From Sipunculus nudus (taxonomy: Eukaryota; Annelida; Sipuncula; Golfingiida; Sipunculidae), in contig CM049308.1 in the NCBI GenBank assembly GCA_026874595.1, forward strand, positions 78,970,124-79,034,123: DNA of 64,000 nucleotides, given 5' to 3'. The translations under genes and the position numbers were made by a program. Positions 45,201 to 56,535 of the stretch are shown piece after piece; position 1 is the stretch's first letter; every line of letters starts with the position of its first letter. Below the pieces are notes generated by a model. The model had not been told where the DNA came from and made no database searches. It saw only the letters and a list, made by a program, of their open reading frames with translations.

Positions 45201-47307
45201 GTATCTGGTCTAAATTTGATGGAATGAAGTTTCTGCTGTATACAGTCGGTAGTACCAACTTCTTGTTGGATTGATAGCCACGTACAAGCAGATTAGCAGC
45301 TCTTCTACACTCTATCCTACTTGTATTGGTCATTGTGGTCAACTTCAATACAGTATCTGTGGTTGAAACTTGCAATGCATCCAATGTCTCCTCCGAAACG
45401 AATGACGTGTCACTTTGAGTGTCAAGTAATGCATATACCAATACTTCATCATTCTGTCTTTCCTGAGAACTAAGGAATACAGGAACGATCATACTTGAGG
45501 GAGAACTCATATGTGCACTAATAACATCCGTATTTGAGCTGAAGGACCGACCAGCATCGTCTGTTGTTGCTTCTGTGGACTCCTTTAATGTCTCATAGTC
45601 ACCACATAGAGAAGTGGGATGCTTCTTTCCGCAGTTCTTACACACTGACTTAGATTGACAGCCCTTTGATAGGTGTCCTTGTTCTAAGCACCTGAAACAG
45701 AGTCCCTTTGCCATTATGTATTTCTGTCGTTCACCTGCGGTTAATTTCTTAAATCCCCAGCAATCATCTATCAGATGCTTCGATTGATTACAAAACCTGC
45801 AGATCTTCACATCATCAGTATGTCTGGAAGGTTGCACCCTCTTGGACTGAGCTCCTGTTGCAGGTTTATCTGACATTTGGTTTTCCTCCTTAACTGCAAA
45901 CAGGTTAGCTGCACTTCTTTTAGGTGGTTTATTCCTTGTGGAACTCTGCCTATCAGGTAAACTGGTTGTTACTGGATTACACATAATCTCAGCTTCTTTG
46001 TCCAAAAACTCAACAAATCTGGCAAATTTTGGGTAGGTTCCTCTGTCCATCTCCTCAGTAACAATCCTACTCCAACTCCTTACCAACCAGTCTGGTAGTT
46101 TGGATATCATATTCTTGTTTTCACGACAGTCGTCCAAAATGCTAAGACTTGGTATATGTGTAACTGCCACTAGACACTGCCGCAGAAAATCTGCAAATCT
46201 TCGTAGACCCTTCCCATCTCCTGGCTGGATCCTTGGCCAATCCTTGATCCTGTCTCTGTAACCTTCTGCTATACTAAAAGGATTACCAAATCTCCTTTCC
46301 AACACGTTGCACATGGCCAAATATGCCTCCTCTGTGTTAAAGTTAAACAGTCCTTCAATAGCTTCCATAGCTTCACCAGCCAGATATTTTATTAAATAAT
46401 GTATCCTTTCGGCAGGTGGGATTCCTCTCTCCACTATCAACGTGTGAAAGGCTGTCTTCCATGATGGATAACGTAAAGGGTTTCCATCAAACACAAATGG
46501 CTCAGGTGGTGGAAGTCTACTCAAATTTAATGTTTCGGTGAACATCTTGGTTAGGTCTGTTGTTGCTGATAACATCCCATGAGAAGGTCTTGCTGGGGTT
46601 TCTACCTTAGGGAGTTTGAACTCTGAATGGGTTCTATGTGATCTACTGTCATCATCCAAATCTAGAGCTGACATCTCCGCTTCTGTTTTCTTAAGTTCCA
46701 TTTCAAGTCTTTTATCTTCTATTTCTTGTTTTTTCCTTTCTATCTCTGCTTGTATCTCAGCCTGTCTTGCCCTTTCCTTTGCCTCAAGTCTTGCTAGTTC
46801 TCGTTTCTGCTCTCCTTCAATGCGTTTGGCTTCAATCTCCACTTGTAAGGCAGCAGCCTTGGCGGCAAGCAGCGCTCTTTTGGAAGAAGTAGTAGACTTT
46901 GACCCGAAGCTGATCTCAGACGTCTCTGCTGGTTGCAATCTATCTAGGAGATTCTTTAATTTGCTCTTCCATCGATCAGCTGCCTGTCTGGCGTCAGGTG
47001 AAAGGGTTTCACTGCACACGGACCTCAGTTGCTCATATCCTACCTCCAGGTCCTCCAAAGAATTTCTGACTTCTCTTTCCATATCAATTTTCAATGAGGG
47101 AGAACAGTCAGCGGTCAAATCCCTATCAATTTGTCTGGCTGTAGCAGTAACACCTTTTACAATTGTCCAAAACTGTGCTTCATGGTTTTCCTTTACTTTA
47201 AGGGAAGGCTTAACTTGCCTTTCACTACGCCTCAGTTCTGGTTCTCCTTGTTCACCTGGCATATGTTTGCCTTGATCCCGATCAAGGTCTTCACCAGTTT
47301 CTGACAT
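42277..47307 (-). CDS. BEL/Pao gag-pol polyprotein, truncated by a frame break in the integrase
   Basis: 1676 residues from the ATG at 47307. Order: N-terminal gag with a long charged coiled coil (about 145-220), gag core (about 265-400), zinc knuckles around 500-570 (CFRCLEQGHLSKGC), aspartic protease near 629 (ALLDTQSD), reverse transcriptase with YVDDGLGSF near 1067, RNase H with HHFSDASYSGYGQC near 1249 and FFWTDSKIV further on, the HHCC zinc module of the integrase around 1540-1590, and the first catalytic Asp in HCGLDCFGPFF near 1614. It then stops at IRGPVQT, where related proteins continue into the second catalytic Asp. The protease reads DTQ where DTG or DSG is usual. Gag and pol share one frame, as is common in BEL. 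Confidence 0.92.
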   Translation of the reverse strand: MSETGEDLDRDQGKHMPGEQGEPELRRSERQVKPSLKVKENHEAQFWTIVKGVTATARQIDRDLTADCSPSLKIDMEREVRNSLEDLEVGYEQLRSVCSETLSPDARQAADRWKSKLKNLLDRLQPAETSEISFGSKSTTSSKRALLAAKAAALQVEIEAKRIEGEQKRELARLEAKERARQAEIQAEIERKKQEIEDKRLEMELKKTEAEMSALDLDDDSRSHRTHSEFKLPKVETPARPSHGMLSATTDLTKMFTETLNLSRLPPPEPFVFDGNPLRYPSWKTAFHTLIVERGIPPAERIHYLIKYLAGEAMEAIEGLFNFNTEEAYLAMCNVLERRFGNPFSIAEGYRDRIKDWPRIQPGDGKGLRRFADFLRQCLVAVTHIPSLSILDDCRENKNMISKLPDWLVRSWSRIVTEEMDRGTYPKFARFVEFLDKEAEIMCNPVTTSLPDRQSSTRNKPPKRSAANLFAVKEENQMSDKPATGAQSKRVQPSRHTDDVKICRFCNQSKHLIDDCWGFKKLTAGERQKYIMAKGLCFRCLEQGHLSKGCQSKSVCKNCGKKHPTSLCGDYETLKESTEATTDDAGRSFSSNTDVISAHMSSPSSMIVPVFLSSQERQNDEVLVYALLDTQSDTSFVSEETLDALQVSTTDTVLKLTTMTNTSRIECRRAANLLVRGYQSNKKLVLPTVYSRNFIPSNLDQIPTKAVTRQWPHLNSLTHSIPDKQDCEVGILIGYDCPQALAPVDVIRGQGNQPFGVKTELGWSVVGKTMATPESLSHTVITKMVPDDVITHQEGSIRNEVCLVHRTKVREEFPTTEIIRILESDFKEQHCDASMSQEDIRFIENLQQNIHQDSDGYYEMPLPFRGDRPLLPDSEHIAKKRLDLLKKRFKSNAQYAEDYKKFMSEILRRGDAEPVPLDELKETKRWYIPHHGVYHPKKPGKIRVFFDCSAQSCGTSLNDHLLQGPELMNNLVGVLCRFRVKPIAVMGDVEKMFHQFRVEPKDRNYLRFLWWEGGDIDSEPTVYRMKVHLFGATSSPGCANFGLKQLATEYRNDYDEVVSDFLMRNVYVDDGLGSFNNEEEAISVVRDLRNLCSKGNLRLHKFISNSAMVMKSIPESEYAPEMMVELPQESQIGRVLGVEWQVNADVFQFKLTISQKPVTRRGILATVASVYDPLGFLAPFILLGKQILQQMCADRCGWDEELSDELKPKWERWLVDLGKLSDFTIQRCFLPDTFGKPKKVELHHFSDASYSGYGQCTYLRAKNENDQVFCSLVMGKSRVAPLKVVTLPRLELTAAVTSVRISSFLRTEITFENIQEFFWTDSKIVIGYIQNDARRFHVYVANRVQIIRDSSNSQQWKYVTSKENPADCASRGLSAEELMNSRWLTGPRFLWNSELPDEEQFSTQLSSHDPEVKAVVNVASTRESKTVLERFQKFSDWKRLVIAVSAILKTICLKRAVPCQSVKEEAKKRILRAAQAVEFEEEISILKAKGVLPKGNRLSNLDPFIDEDDLLRVGGRIKRSKFSFQIKHPVILPHSGHISELLIKLCHQGVAHQGRGFTLNELRSRGYWIIRGSRAVSSVIFKCVICRRLRGKNFGQKMADLPVDRVEEAAPFSHCGLDCFGPFFVREGRRELKRYGLLITCMASRAIHVELLDDMTTDAFINGLRCFIAIRGPVQT

Positions 47308-47479
47308 GTTGCTAATTTATAGTATTAGATATTAAAGGTGAACATGAAATATATCAGGTTAACTACAAGAATCATTTGTGATGTATGGCAAGATATCAAA
47401 TTAAAACCATGTTATCAAATATTCAGATATTTCAAGACACCAACAATTCACCCCAAGGTTCACCTATATAATGAAGTTG

Positions 47480-49600
47480 TTTCAAGTACATGTATATCAA
47501 ACATTATATCTTGAAGTATCAACATTCACCAACATCTGTATGTCAAAGTATCAAGGTTCATCACACATCTAAACATCAGTATCTCAAGCACCAAGGCTTG
47601 TCAAACGTCAAAAAACACGCTCAAGGGTGTCGAAGTATCAAGGCTCATAAAATAAATATCTCGAAGTTTCAAGTATTCGAAATATTTCAGTTCATCAAAC
47701 AATCAATTCAAAGTATCAGTTATCATTCAGCTACCTTAAATATCCCAAGACTAACGACCTCGGGTTCAAGAGTATCTACGTATCTCAGGTTACAATAATC
47801 CGAATATCTCAAATGTAGGGATCATCAAACAAACATAAGTATCTCAAGTGTAACAACATCAGGTCATCGAGTGTCTGGGTATCTCAAGTTTCATGAAACT
47901 AAATATCTCAAATATCTCAGTATCAAAGATCATCAAATGTAAAACATTGGTATCTCAAAACTGTAACTACCTCGAGTCATCAATTGTCTAAGTATCTCAA
48001 GTTTCAATAAAACATACATCTCAAAGTATCAAGGTTTATCAAACATTAAACAAATATCTCAATGTGTCAGGGATCATCTTAGTATCTCAAGTTTCTATAT
48101 TCAAAATATCTCAAACGTCTCAGCGTCAGACATTATCAAACTAAGTATCTAAAGTTTTATTAAACCGTATATCTCAAAGTATCAAGGTTCATCAGACGTT
48201 AAACAAATATCTCAATGTGTCAGGGATCATCTTAGTATCTCAAGTTTCTATATTCAAAATATCTCAAACGTCTCAGCGTCAGACATAATCAAACTAAGTA
48301 TCTAAAGTTTCATTAAACCGTACATCTCAAAGTATCAAGGTTCATCAGACGTTAAACAAATATCTCAATGTGTCAGGGATCATCTTAGTATCTCAAGTTT
48401 CTATATTCAAAATATCTCAAACGTCTCAGCGTCAGACATCAAACTAAGTATCTAAAGTTTCATTAAACCGTATATCTCAAAGTATCAAGGTTCATCAGAC
48501 GTTAAACAAATATCTCAATGTGTCAGGGATCATCTTAGTATCTCAAGTTTCTATATTCAAAATATCTCAAACGTCTCAGCGTCAGACATTATCAAACTAA
48601 GTATCTAAAGTTTCATTAAACCGTATATCTCAAAGTATCAAGGTTCATCAGACGTTAAACAAATATCTCAATGTGTCAGGGATCATCTTAGTATCTCAAG
48701 TTTCTATATTCAAAATATCTCAAACGTCTCAGCGTCAGACATTATCAAACTAAGTATCTAAAGTTTCATTAAACCTTATATCTCAAAGTATCAAGGTTCA
48801 TCAGACGTTAAACAAATATCTCAATGTGTCAGGGATCATCTTAGCATCTCAAGTTTCTATATTCAAAATATCTCAAACGTCTCAGCGTCAGACAATATCA
48901 AACTAAGTATCTAAAGTTTCATTAAACCGTATATCTCAAAGTATCAAGGTTCATCAGACGTTAAACAAATATTTAAATGTGTCAGGGATCATCTTAGTAT
49001 CTCAAGTTTCTATATTCAAAATATCTCAAACGTCTCAGCGTCAGACATTATCAAACTAAGTATCTAAAGTTTCATTTAACCGTATATCTCAAAGTATCAA
49101 GGTTCATCAGACGTTAAACAAATATCTCAATGTGTCAGGGATCATCTTAGTATCTCAAGTTTCTATATTCAAAATATCTCAAACGTCTCAGCGTCAGACA
49201 TTATCAAACTAAGTATCTAAAGTTTCATTAAACCGTATATCGCAACGTATCTCATCACATGAAAACATCAGTATCTCAGTGTATGTCCTCACATGCAAAC
49301 ATTACTATAAACATCAGTATCTCAGTGCATGTCATTACATGCAAACATTACTATAATCATCAGTATCTCAGTGTATCTCATCCCATGAAAACATCAGTAT
49401 CTCAATGTATATCATCACATGCAAACATTAACATAAGCATCAGTATCTCAGTGTATCTGGGTTCACATGTAGCATCAGTACCTCAACATGCGAACATCAG
49501 TGTCTCATCACATGCAAACGAAAGTATCTGTGTATCAGAGTTCACATTAAAACATCAGTATCTCAGTGCATCAAAGTTCAGATGTATCATATGCAATCTC
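47480..49600 (-). repeat. Tandem repeats in the BEL/Pao leader (153-bp unit, TATCTCAA motif)
   Basis: A 153-bp unit containing ATCAAGGTTCATCAGACGTT recurs with starts near 48181, 48334, 48484, 48637, 48790, 48943 and 49096; one copy is 150 bp. On both sides, looser repeats of TATCTCAA and CAGTATCTCAGTG extend the array. It sits between the 5' LTR and gag, in the untranslated leader. The units are nearly identical, which suggests recent expansion. Confidence 0.9.
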
Positions 49601-50154
49601 ACTGGTGCTCTCTTAAAGGTTCTTGAGAAATGGCGTGGATTTATGGACGAATGGTATCTTGACCGTTGAAATAAAGCTCTTGGCCGACATTATAAATATG
49701 CACTCATCCCAAAGGTTGAGACATCAGGCACCTTAGGTATTGTGCCCTCTATCAGGAGTGAAGACAATGTTGGAATACAGCTGTTGTTCAATGTTATAAA
49801 AATAGCCTTGTCACCAGGTTGAAATATTAAGCCATATTACATGTGGTGCCTTGTATCAGGTTGCTGTTGAAACAGTTCTTGAGAGATATTGTAGGCGTAC
49901 TCTCCTACTCAAGGACAAGGTTGTAATATAAAGGGTTGATGCTCATTGTCCTTTATCATAAATTAGGATCTGTATGGTTACTTATGGTGCCTATGTATTT
50001 AAGTAGGTATTTCATCAGGTTCTTAGGCACAGATGGGTTTTAACAAAGAAGTCCAAGGTTATACTCATTGCCATCATGTTGCTTATCACTGGATGGTGTC
50101 ATCGTCCATTTCACTTCAAATTATCAGCAGCCGCCTCCGGCTTTAGTCGTTGAC

Positions 50155-51318
50155 TGTGCCTGCACTGCATGCGTAGAGAATCAAGGAAGGCTTGGTGTTG
50201 TAAACACTGATTTATTGATTGACTATAAAGGGCCAACCTCAAAAACCGTCAACTGAAATGACACAAATAAGGACTTACAGTCTCAAGTCACATGATACAT
50301 ATACATACATTTGGTTCTTCATCTATTAATAACAGTCTCAAGTTACATGGCGAATATACATAGACTGTACCTTTTATCATCTATTATAACATCATAAATC
50401 ATACAGGACGCAGCAAGTTACACTAGACAGCATGACATTAAACGTACAGATTGTTGATCTTGCTGAAACATTTCTGGTATATTACTGATCTATTAATTGT
50501 TTGTAACATGGCTCAAATATATATCTGTTCACTTGTTTCGAATGCCATTCAGTATTACTGAATAAAATATGGACTTCTGACGTACTGCTGGACCAAAACA
50601 CATTTCTGCTTAACTCACGGGCTGGGCGATCATATAATAAAACAGGAATATGGTTCTCATTTACTTCGTTACCCTCGGTTTTCATACGTAAACATGCATA
50701 AACACAGAATAATATAATACTGACCGACTCTGGCCATCTCTCTACAGCACTACAAGCTACTTCTGGACTATCATCTGTTCATCAATTCTTCATATCTTTC
50801 TCATTTTGCTCATTTTATCAGAAAACACATGGCTTCTTCGCGCTCTTTACGTCAACGTCACAAAAATAGTCCCTTTCATAGATATATTCATACACATATG
50901 CCGTAATAGAACAAATATTTGCATAAAAATTCCTCCTGGGGTTCTCATAAGTTTATACCGACCGTAACAGACAAATTATATGTTGTGACAAGCATTAGTA
51001 TCCCTATTATATCGTGTATATACGATCTACTTGCGACGGCGGAACTACCTTCCCTACCAATACATGGGTGCTCTTCGGTCACATGGATACACAACACTGT
51101 GACAACGCCTACTTAACTATGTTGTCTTCTTATTTCACGTAAAGGAACACTTACGAAGTAAATATCAGAGGTAAATCAAACAAATATCCCATGTTATCAC
51201 ATGATCGTATTTAAGAATGCTACGATTGCTCTGAGAGCCGCTAGAAAACAATTTCTGGGATTATCGCCCATGTAAACAAACGGTGTTCAGAGTTAAATGC
51301 GATACGCGGGCAGTAACA
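50155..51318 (-). repeat. 5' LTR of the BEL/Pao element
   Basis: 1164 bp, nearly identical to 40202-41364. It would hold the element's promoter, but I could not assign a clear TATA box. Confidence 0.93.
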
Positions 51319-51323
51319 CATAC
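51319..51323. repeat. Target-site duplication, right (CATAC)
   Basis: CATAC matching 40197-40201. Confidence 0.85.
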
Positions 51324-53098
51324 TGCTTACATCTCACATGCGTTTTTTAAATTTCACATGATAAAATATAACTTATATTACTTCCGTCAGGCCTTACCAC
51401 AAACACATCCATGTTTATGTAGTGTGTCTTGAAACAATTCTAATCCAACAATTTTTAAAATTTATTATACGCTCTTCACTATCATTGATACCTATGTCGC
51501 AGGTGTATTCCGAAGCCCCGGTGCATTGTCGGCCGCACAAACCCTAACCAGCAGAGTCGTTCTTTTGTGAGATGAATTAAATGATTCCTTTTGGACAGCT
51601 TACAGTGCTTAGGGGTCCTTTTATCTAGCTAAGGTACGTACCGTGATAGAGGGTTCTATGCATTGTTAGGCTGATATTACGACTGTGCACGGTCGATAAA
51701 ATATATGTGGATGATAAGATTTATAATTCCATAGATAAAATCACAGTCCCTGCGGAAAATGATGGGCATCCTCCAATGGTCTTTTGGAATGTCCAACGTT
51801 TTCTGTCAGATATTCTTTAACAAACAGATTTCATGAGGATAAAAATTCTTGCTGTAGTGTATGAATCCTCTGCTCGGAGCACAAGTCTATTTTGCTGTTA
51901 TATACAGTGCCGGAAGCAGAGGAGGCAAAAATGGACCCCCCACCCCACCCCACCAAACACACACACACACCTGAAGTGCTTCTAAATTAAATTTATTTAG
52001 AATTTTTTCCAGCCCCTGTCTTTTAGTATTATTTTATATGAGGATACTATAGTTTGACCGGGTTCCGCCTTCGCCGCGTTCGTTTCTGGAGAACTCCTCT
52101 GAAACAGTTCACATCTTCCGAAATTTGGTGCCTTTACCTCGTTTCTGCATGGCGTTCATACATACGTCTGTACAAATATCTCAACAGTGGTTTGATGCAT
52201 TGGTCTAACTTTTTGTATATTCACAGATCTTGCATATCTTTATCTCATACACAAGACATACAAGTTGTACCACCTACTTTCATTTTCGAGTGGCTTCCAT
52301 CGCACGTCTGTTTTTGGTGAAAATCGCACATATCTATGAAGCGGGTTGATGTATCGTCCGGAAATTGTTGAAAATCACTACAATTATGCAGCGATAGCAA
52401 TATATTTTCTCTATTAATGTTCAGCGATGCGTTGGAAATGTGTCCTTTTAAATTTGGCCCACATGGAACTCATGTAGGTGTGACATTACATTAGAGCGAA
52501 GGACGCCTCATTCATGGACGGAAAAGAAAAATCGCACATAATTCCCCCTATAATAACCGCTGAATCGCTGGTATATTGCATTCACACTTATCTGGTCTAA
52601 AACCGAAGCTGCTCATAGTATTTGGCTGGGAGCACTTGCTTGTATATATATATATTCCCTGGGTACCTAGTAATTTCACTTAAGTATATTCTTCCTTCCC
52701 ATAAAATTTTCAATTATATTAGTTTTGTAGTTGTATCATAATATTCTATATAAAAATATACATATGTCAGATATTCAATGCCATATCAATTTCTTGTTTG
52801 GAAAAGATATCTTCGTTCACTGATCATGATTTTCAATTCATGGAAAAGAATAATTAGATGGCGTTTGTTAAAAATTTTAAAACTTTAGATCTGTGAGAAT
52901 TATATTTGAAATAATAAAATGTATAAAGTCTGTCTAATGTACACGATTACGTAGCTCCATTTTATTGACATTTTATTCTTTCATAAGGGTGAAAGATTAA
53001 AGAGTAAAAAATTTAAATAGTCTTGAAATTATATCGTACATATTTAACATTATAAAAGTTATTGAATTTCATTGATCTGTGCATTATAGCGAGTTTAC
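51324..53098. other. Intergenic DNA; from about 52146 a diverged duplicate of 60.0-61.3 kb
   Basis: From GCATGGCGTTCATACAT (52148) onward this aligns by eye with sequence starting near 60000, sharing blocks such as ATCGTCCGGAAATTGT, TTCAGCGATGCGTTG and GAAGGACGCCTCATTCATGG. Alignment ends near 53095 at GCGAGTTT. In the intact locus, that region leads into the promoter and first exon of glycine-rich gene 3. Confidence 0.75.
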
Positions 53099-54600
53099 AG
53101 ACCTATCGAATTACAGACTTGTCGGAATTCAAATATGGCCGCCAAAGCCCAATCGCTGATTTTCTTTTGCACGCGATAACTCAACAACAACACACTGCAG
53201 CTTTCCCTAATTCACAGGGATAATTGGTACCTATGATGGCTTGAGACCTATCGAATTACAGACTTGTCGGAATTCAAATATGGCCGCCAAAGCCCAATCG
53301 CTGATTTTCTTTTGCACGCGATAACTCAACAACAACACACTACAGCTTTCCCAAATTCACAGGGATAATTGGTACCTATGATGGCTTGAGACCTATCGAA
53401 TTACAGACTTGTCGGAATTCAAATATGGCCGCCAAAGCCCAATCGCTGATTTTCTTTGGCACGCGATAACTCAACAACAACACACTGCAGCTTTCCCAAA
53501 TTCACAGGGATAATTGGTACCTATGATGACTCAAGACCTATCGAACTACAGACTTGTCGGAATTCAAATATGGCCGCCACAGCCCAATCGCTGATTTTCT
53601 TTCGCACGCGATAACTCGACAACAACATACTGCAGCTTTCCCAAATTCACAGGGATGATTGGTACCTATGACAGCTCCAGACCCATCGAATAACAGAATT
53701 GTCGGAATTCAAATATGGCCGCCAAAGCCCAATCGCTGATTTTCTTTTGCACGCGATAACTCAACAACAACACACTACAGCTTTCCCAAATTCACAGGGA
53801 TAATTGGTACCTATGATGGCTTGAGACCTATCGAATTACAGACTTGTCGGAATTCAAATATGGCCGCCAAAGCCCAATCGCTGATTTTCTTTTGCACGCG
53901 ATAACTCAACAACAACACACTGCAGCTTTCCCAAATTCACAGGGATAATTGGTACCTATGATGACTCCAGACCTATCGAACTACAGACTTGTCGGAATTC
54001 AAATATGGCCGCCACAGCCCAATCGCTGATTTTCTTTCGCACGCGATAACTCGACAACAACATACTGCAGCTTTCCCAAATTCACAAGGATGATTGGCAC
54101 CTATGAGGGCTCCAGACCTATCGAATAACAGACCTGTCTGAATTCCAATATGGCCTCCACAGCCCGATCGCTGATTTTCTTTCGTGCACTATAATTCAAC
54201 AACAACCTACTGCAGCTTTCCCGACTTCACAGGGATGATTGGTATCTATATGGGCTCCAAACCTATTGAATTACAGACCTGTCCAAATTCCAATATGGCC
54301 GCCAAAGCCCAATCGCTGATTTCCTTTCGTGTGCGATGACTCAGCAACAACCTCCTGCAGCTTTCCCATATTCACAGGGATGATTGGTACCTGTTAGGGC
54401 TCCAGACCTTTTGAATTACAGACCTGTTGGAATTTCAATATGGCCGCTACTGCCCAATTGCTGATTTTCTTTCGTGCATGATAACTAAACAACAACATAC
54501 TTCACCTTTTCCAAATTTACAGGGATCATTGGTCCCTATGAGGGCTCCAGACCTATTGAATTACAGACTTGCTCAAAATCAAATATAGCTAACAGACTAC
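53099..54600 (+). repeat. 145-bp satellite array
   Basis: About ten tandem copies with period 145 bp (starts near 53099, 53244, 53389, 53534, 53679, 53824 and on). Each contains AGACCTATCGAATTACAGAC, AATATGGCCGCC and CAACAACAACACACTGCAGC. The left copies are nearly identical; those after about 54110 are progressively diverged. The period is not a multiple of three and nothing is coding. Confidence 0.92.
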
Positions 54601-55551
54601 ATTCGGTGATTTTCTATTGCACTCATTATTTCAGACATATCTTCTTTAATCCAGTATGATTTTCCCCATGCATATTGATAAAAACCTGTTTCTGTCTGTG
54701 ATATTTTTCAAATTTGACCTAATTTTTCACTCATATGCAAACTAGTCCAGCACTAGCAGAAACGCGGGGCCCTCGGAGGACCATTGTCCGACCACATCTA
54801 GTTTTCTATTTTACCCTTCATTTTCATATATATCCGTTCTGTATTACTTCTTGTTGTTTAATTCTCTTTCATTTTCTGATACCTTATTTCATCTTGTTCA
54901 TTCTTGCTTCATATTTTACCCTTCATCCCTTAAAAATAAATCTGTACCTGCCAAATATTGCCTTAAGACCGTTTGCTTACTTCTGTAAACGAGTGTAAAA
55001 AACAGTGAACCAGCGATCGCAGGTGTCAACATATACACAGTGCATCGGGCCGTGTTCTGCGCGGGGCCACAACAGGTGTCAATCAGGAGATGTCCTGACT
55101 GACTTGGCTAAAAAAAATATAATACATGTTCCCGCTGGCTGAAACACTGTGTGTAGCCCCTCTTAATCGGACCTCCGGTCACGCGGCCTTGTAATGGTAA
55201 ACAGACTGTGTTTACCATCACGCAGGGTTATATCAAGGTGTTAAACAGTCGTATGCGAGGAAATGAGAATGTGTGCTGAAATGGTTTTGCTGGGAAACTT
55301 TTGAATAAAGCAAAACTGAACCGATAGTGTGAAAGAATAGGAATAATATTGCTCCTGATTTTGTCCTTTTAAATGTTTTCTTAGTTTACCGGTACACCCA
55401 GTACATCTGCAGAATTTTATTGCGGGTTAGGACAGACCGAGCACACGCTTCCCCTAATTTATAATACGTTGTTAACCATGCAGGCCTGGCTGTGCATGAT
55501 TCCTCTACCCTAGACAACGGTCGCCTGTTATTTTCGTAATTTCCATTCCAG

Positions 55552-56535
55552 AGACCGCCCCTACGTTTCACCAGAGGAAATTTGAGGAAAGTGGAGACTT
55601 TACCGTACCGTTCGGAGTGACCGAGGTTGAGGTCATCGCTATCGGCGGCGGAGGAGGCGGTAAGGACGGCGACCGGAAGGGCTCATTCGGTGCTCGAGGC
55701 GGCCCCTCCTATTTCGGTAAGGCTGTGTGGGTAGGCGGTGGCAACGGAGCTTACGGAAAAAACGAGGGTGAGTTAAAGTTATTAACCTTTTTATTTGCTT
55801 AACGAAGCGTGTTTTCCAAGGCATATTTTTAAATAAAAACTAACTTTAACACTAGGGAGACACTTCAAGCATAAAATAGGTGCCATGCAAACCTGGCTCC
55901 TTGGTCCACCCCTTCACACATTTTTTTTTAATCCATTGAAAACTTTGTAGATATTAGGTACACAATACATAAAGTTCATATTACCTCACCGTCCTAACAA
56001 GGGGTTAAGAAGGACCCGCAGACATCACGGTCAGTTTATGAGTAATTAAATGTGTCTCTCTTTCATGCAGGTGGTCGGGGTGGCGGGGGTTGCAGGAGAT
56101 GTGGTAATGGTGGAAAAGGAAGCGGATGTTCTGCCGGCGGCGGAGCAGCAGGACAGACATCAAAGCCGTCAGATCTCCACCCCGGATCATCCACACTCCC
56201 GTTCTGTGGTGCAGGGGGCTCCAGTGCTGCCACCTTGTGTGGAGAAGAATTTAAATCAATGCCTCTGGGATCATCCGGCACCGGAGGGATGGCGGCCAAC
56301 GGACCAAATGGAGCCAAGTACAGCGGAGGCGGGGGAAGCCGGGCGGGCGGACGGAGGGGGCGGCGGCTACTGCAGGAAAACTGTCAAAGTAACACCAGGA
56401 GAGACTGTTTCTGTCGTGGTGGGTAAAGGAGGTCACGGTCTCACGTGGGGAAATTGCCACCTTGGTAATGGCGGCGACGGTGTAGTTGTGGTGGCGTGGG
56501 GAGGCAAGATCAACCCGGAAGGACCTTTTGAGTGA
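55552..56535 (+). pseudogene. Glycine-rich gene 2: no first exon, frameshifted last exon
   Basis: Exons equivalent to gene 3: 55552-55767 (216 nt, phase 1 at both ends) and 56071-56535. The first contains FTVPFGVTEVEVIAIGGGGG; the second is Gly/Cys-rich. Compared with the other two copies, five bases are missing after 56354. The frame therefore stops at 56424-56426 after an unrelated Arg-rich tail, and the conserved CRKTVKVTPGETVSVVVGKG to GDGVVVVAWGGK end is out of frame. No signal-peptide exon is present: the expected place is occupied by the 145-bp satellite. AATAAA follows at 56702. An assembly error could explain the 5-base gap but not the missing exon. Confidence 0.8.

Larger units (their letters stand above)
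40202..51318 (-). mobile_element. BEL/Pao LTR retrotransposon, nearly complete, young
   Basis: An 11.1-kb element read on the minus strand: 5' LTR (51318-50155), a leader with 153-bp tandem repeats (about 48.0-49.2 kb), a gag-pol frame (47307-42277), the rest of the integrase in another frame (to 41597), a polypurine tract and the 3' LTR (41364-40202). LTRs begin TGT and end ACA, and CATAC flanks both sides. The two LTRs (1163 and 1164 bp) differ at eight substitutions and one indel by eye, under 1 percent, so insertion was recent. The pol frame carries one break in the integrase, so this copy is probably not autonomous. Confidence 0.93.

Noticed and set aside
46616-47275. 219-codon plus-strand frame opposite BEL gag
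   Set aside because: It is antisense to the coiled-coil gag region and its Ser/Leu richness is what a Lys/Glu-rich coil gives on the other strand.
47480-49669. Possible CRISPR-like or protein-coding repeats
   Set aside because: The 153-bp units are contiguous tandem copies without spacers and with stops in the frames; the array lies inside a retrotransposon leader.
56050-56535. A second long frame running through the whole last exon of glycine-rich gene 2 (similar shadow frames at 26718-27035 and 63500-63832)
   Set aside because: It is open in all copies because GGN-rich coding sequence rarely makes stops in the next frame. It does not fit the phase-1 splice junction, and only the 5-base deletion joins it to the true C-terminal frame.
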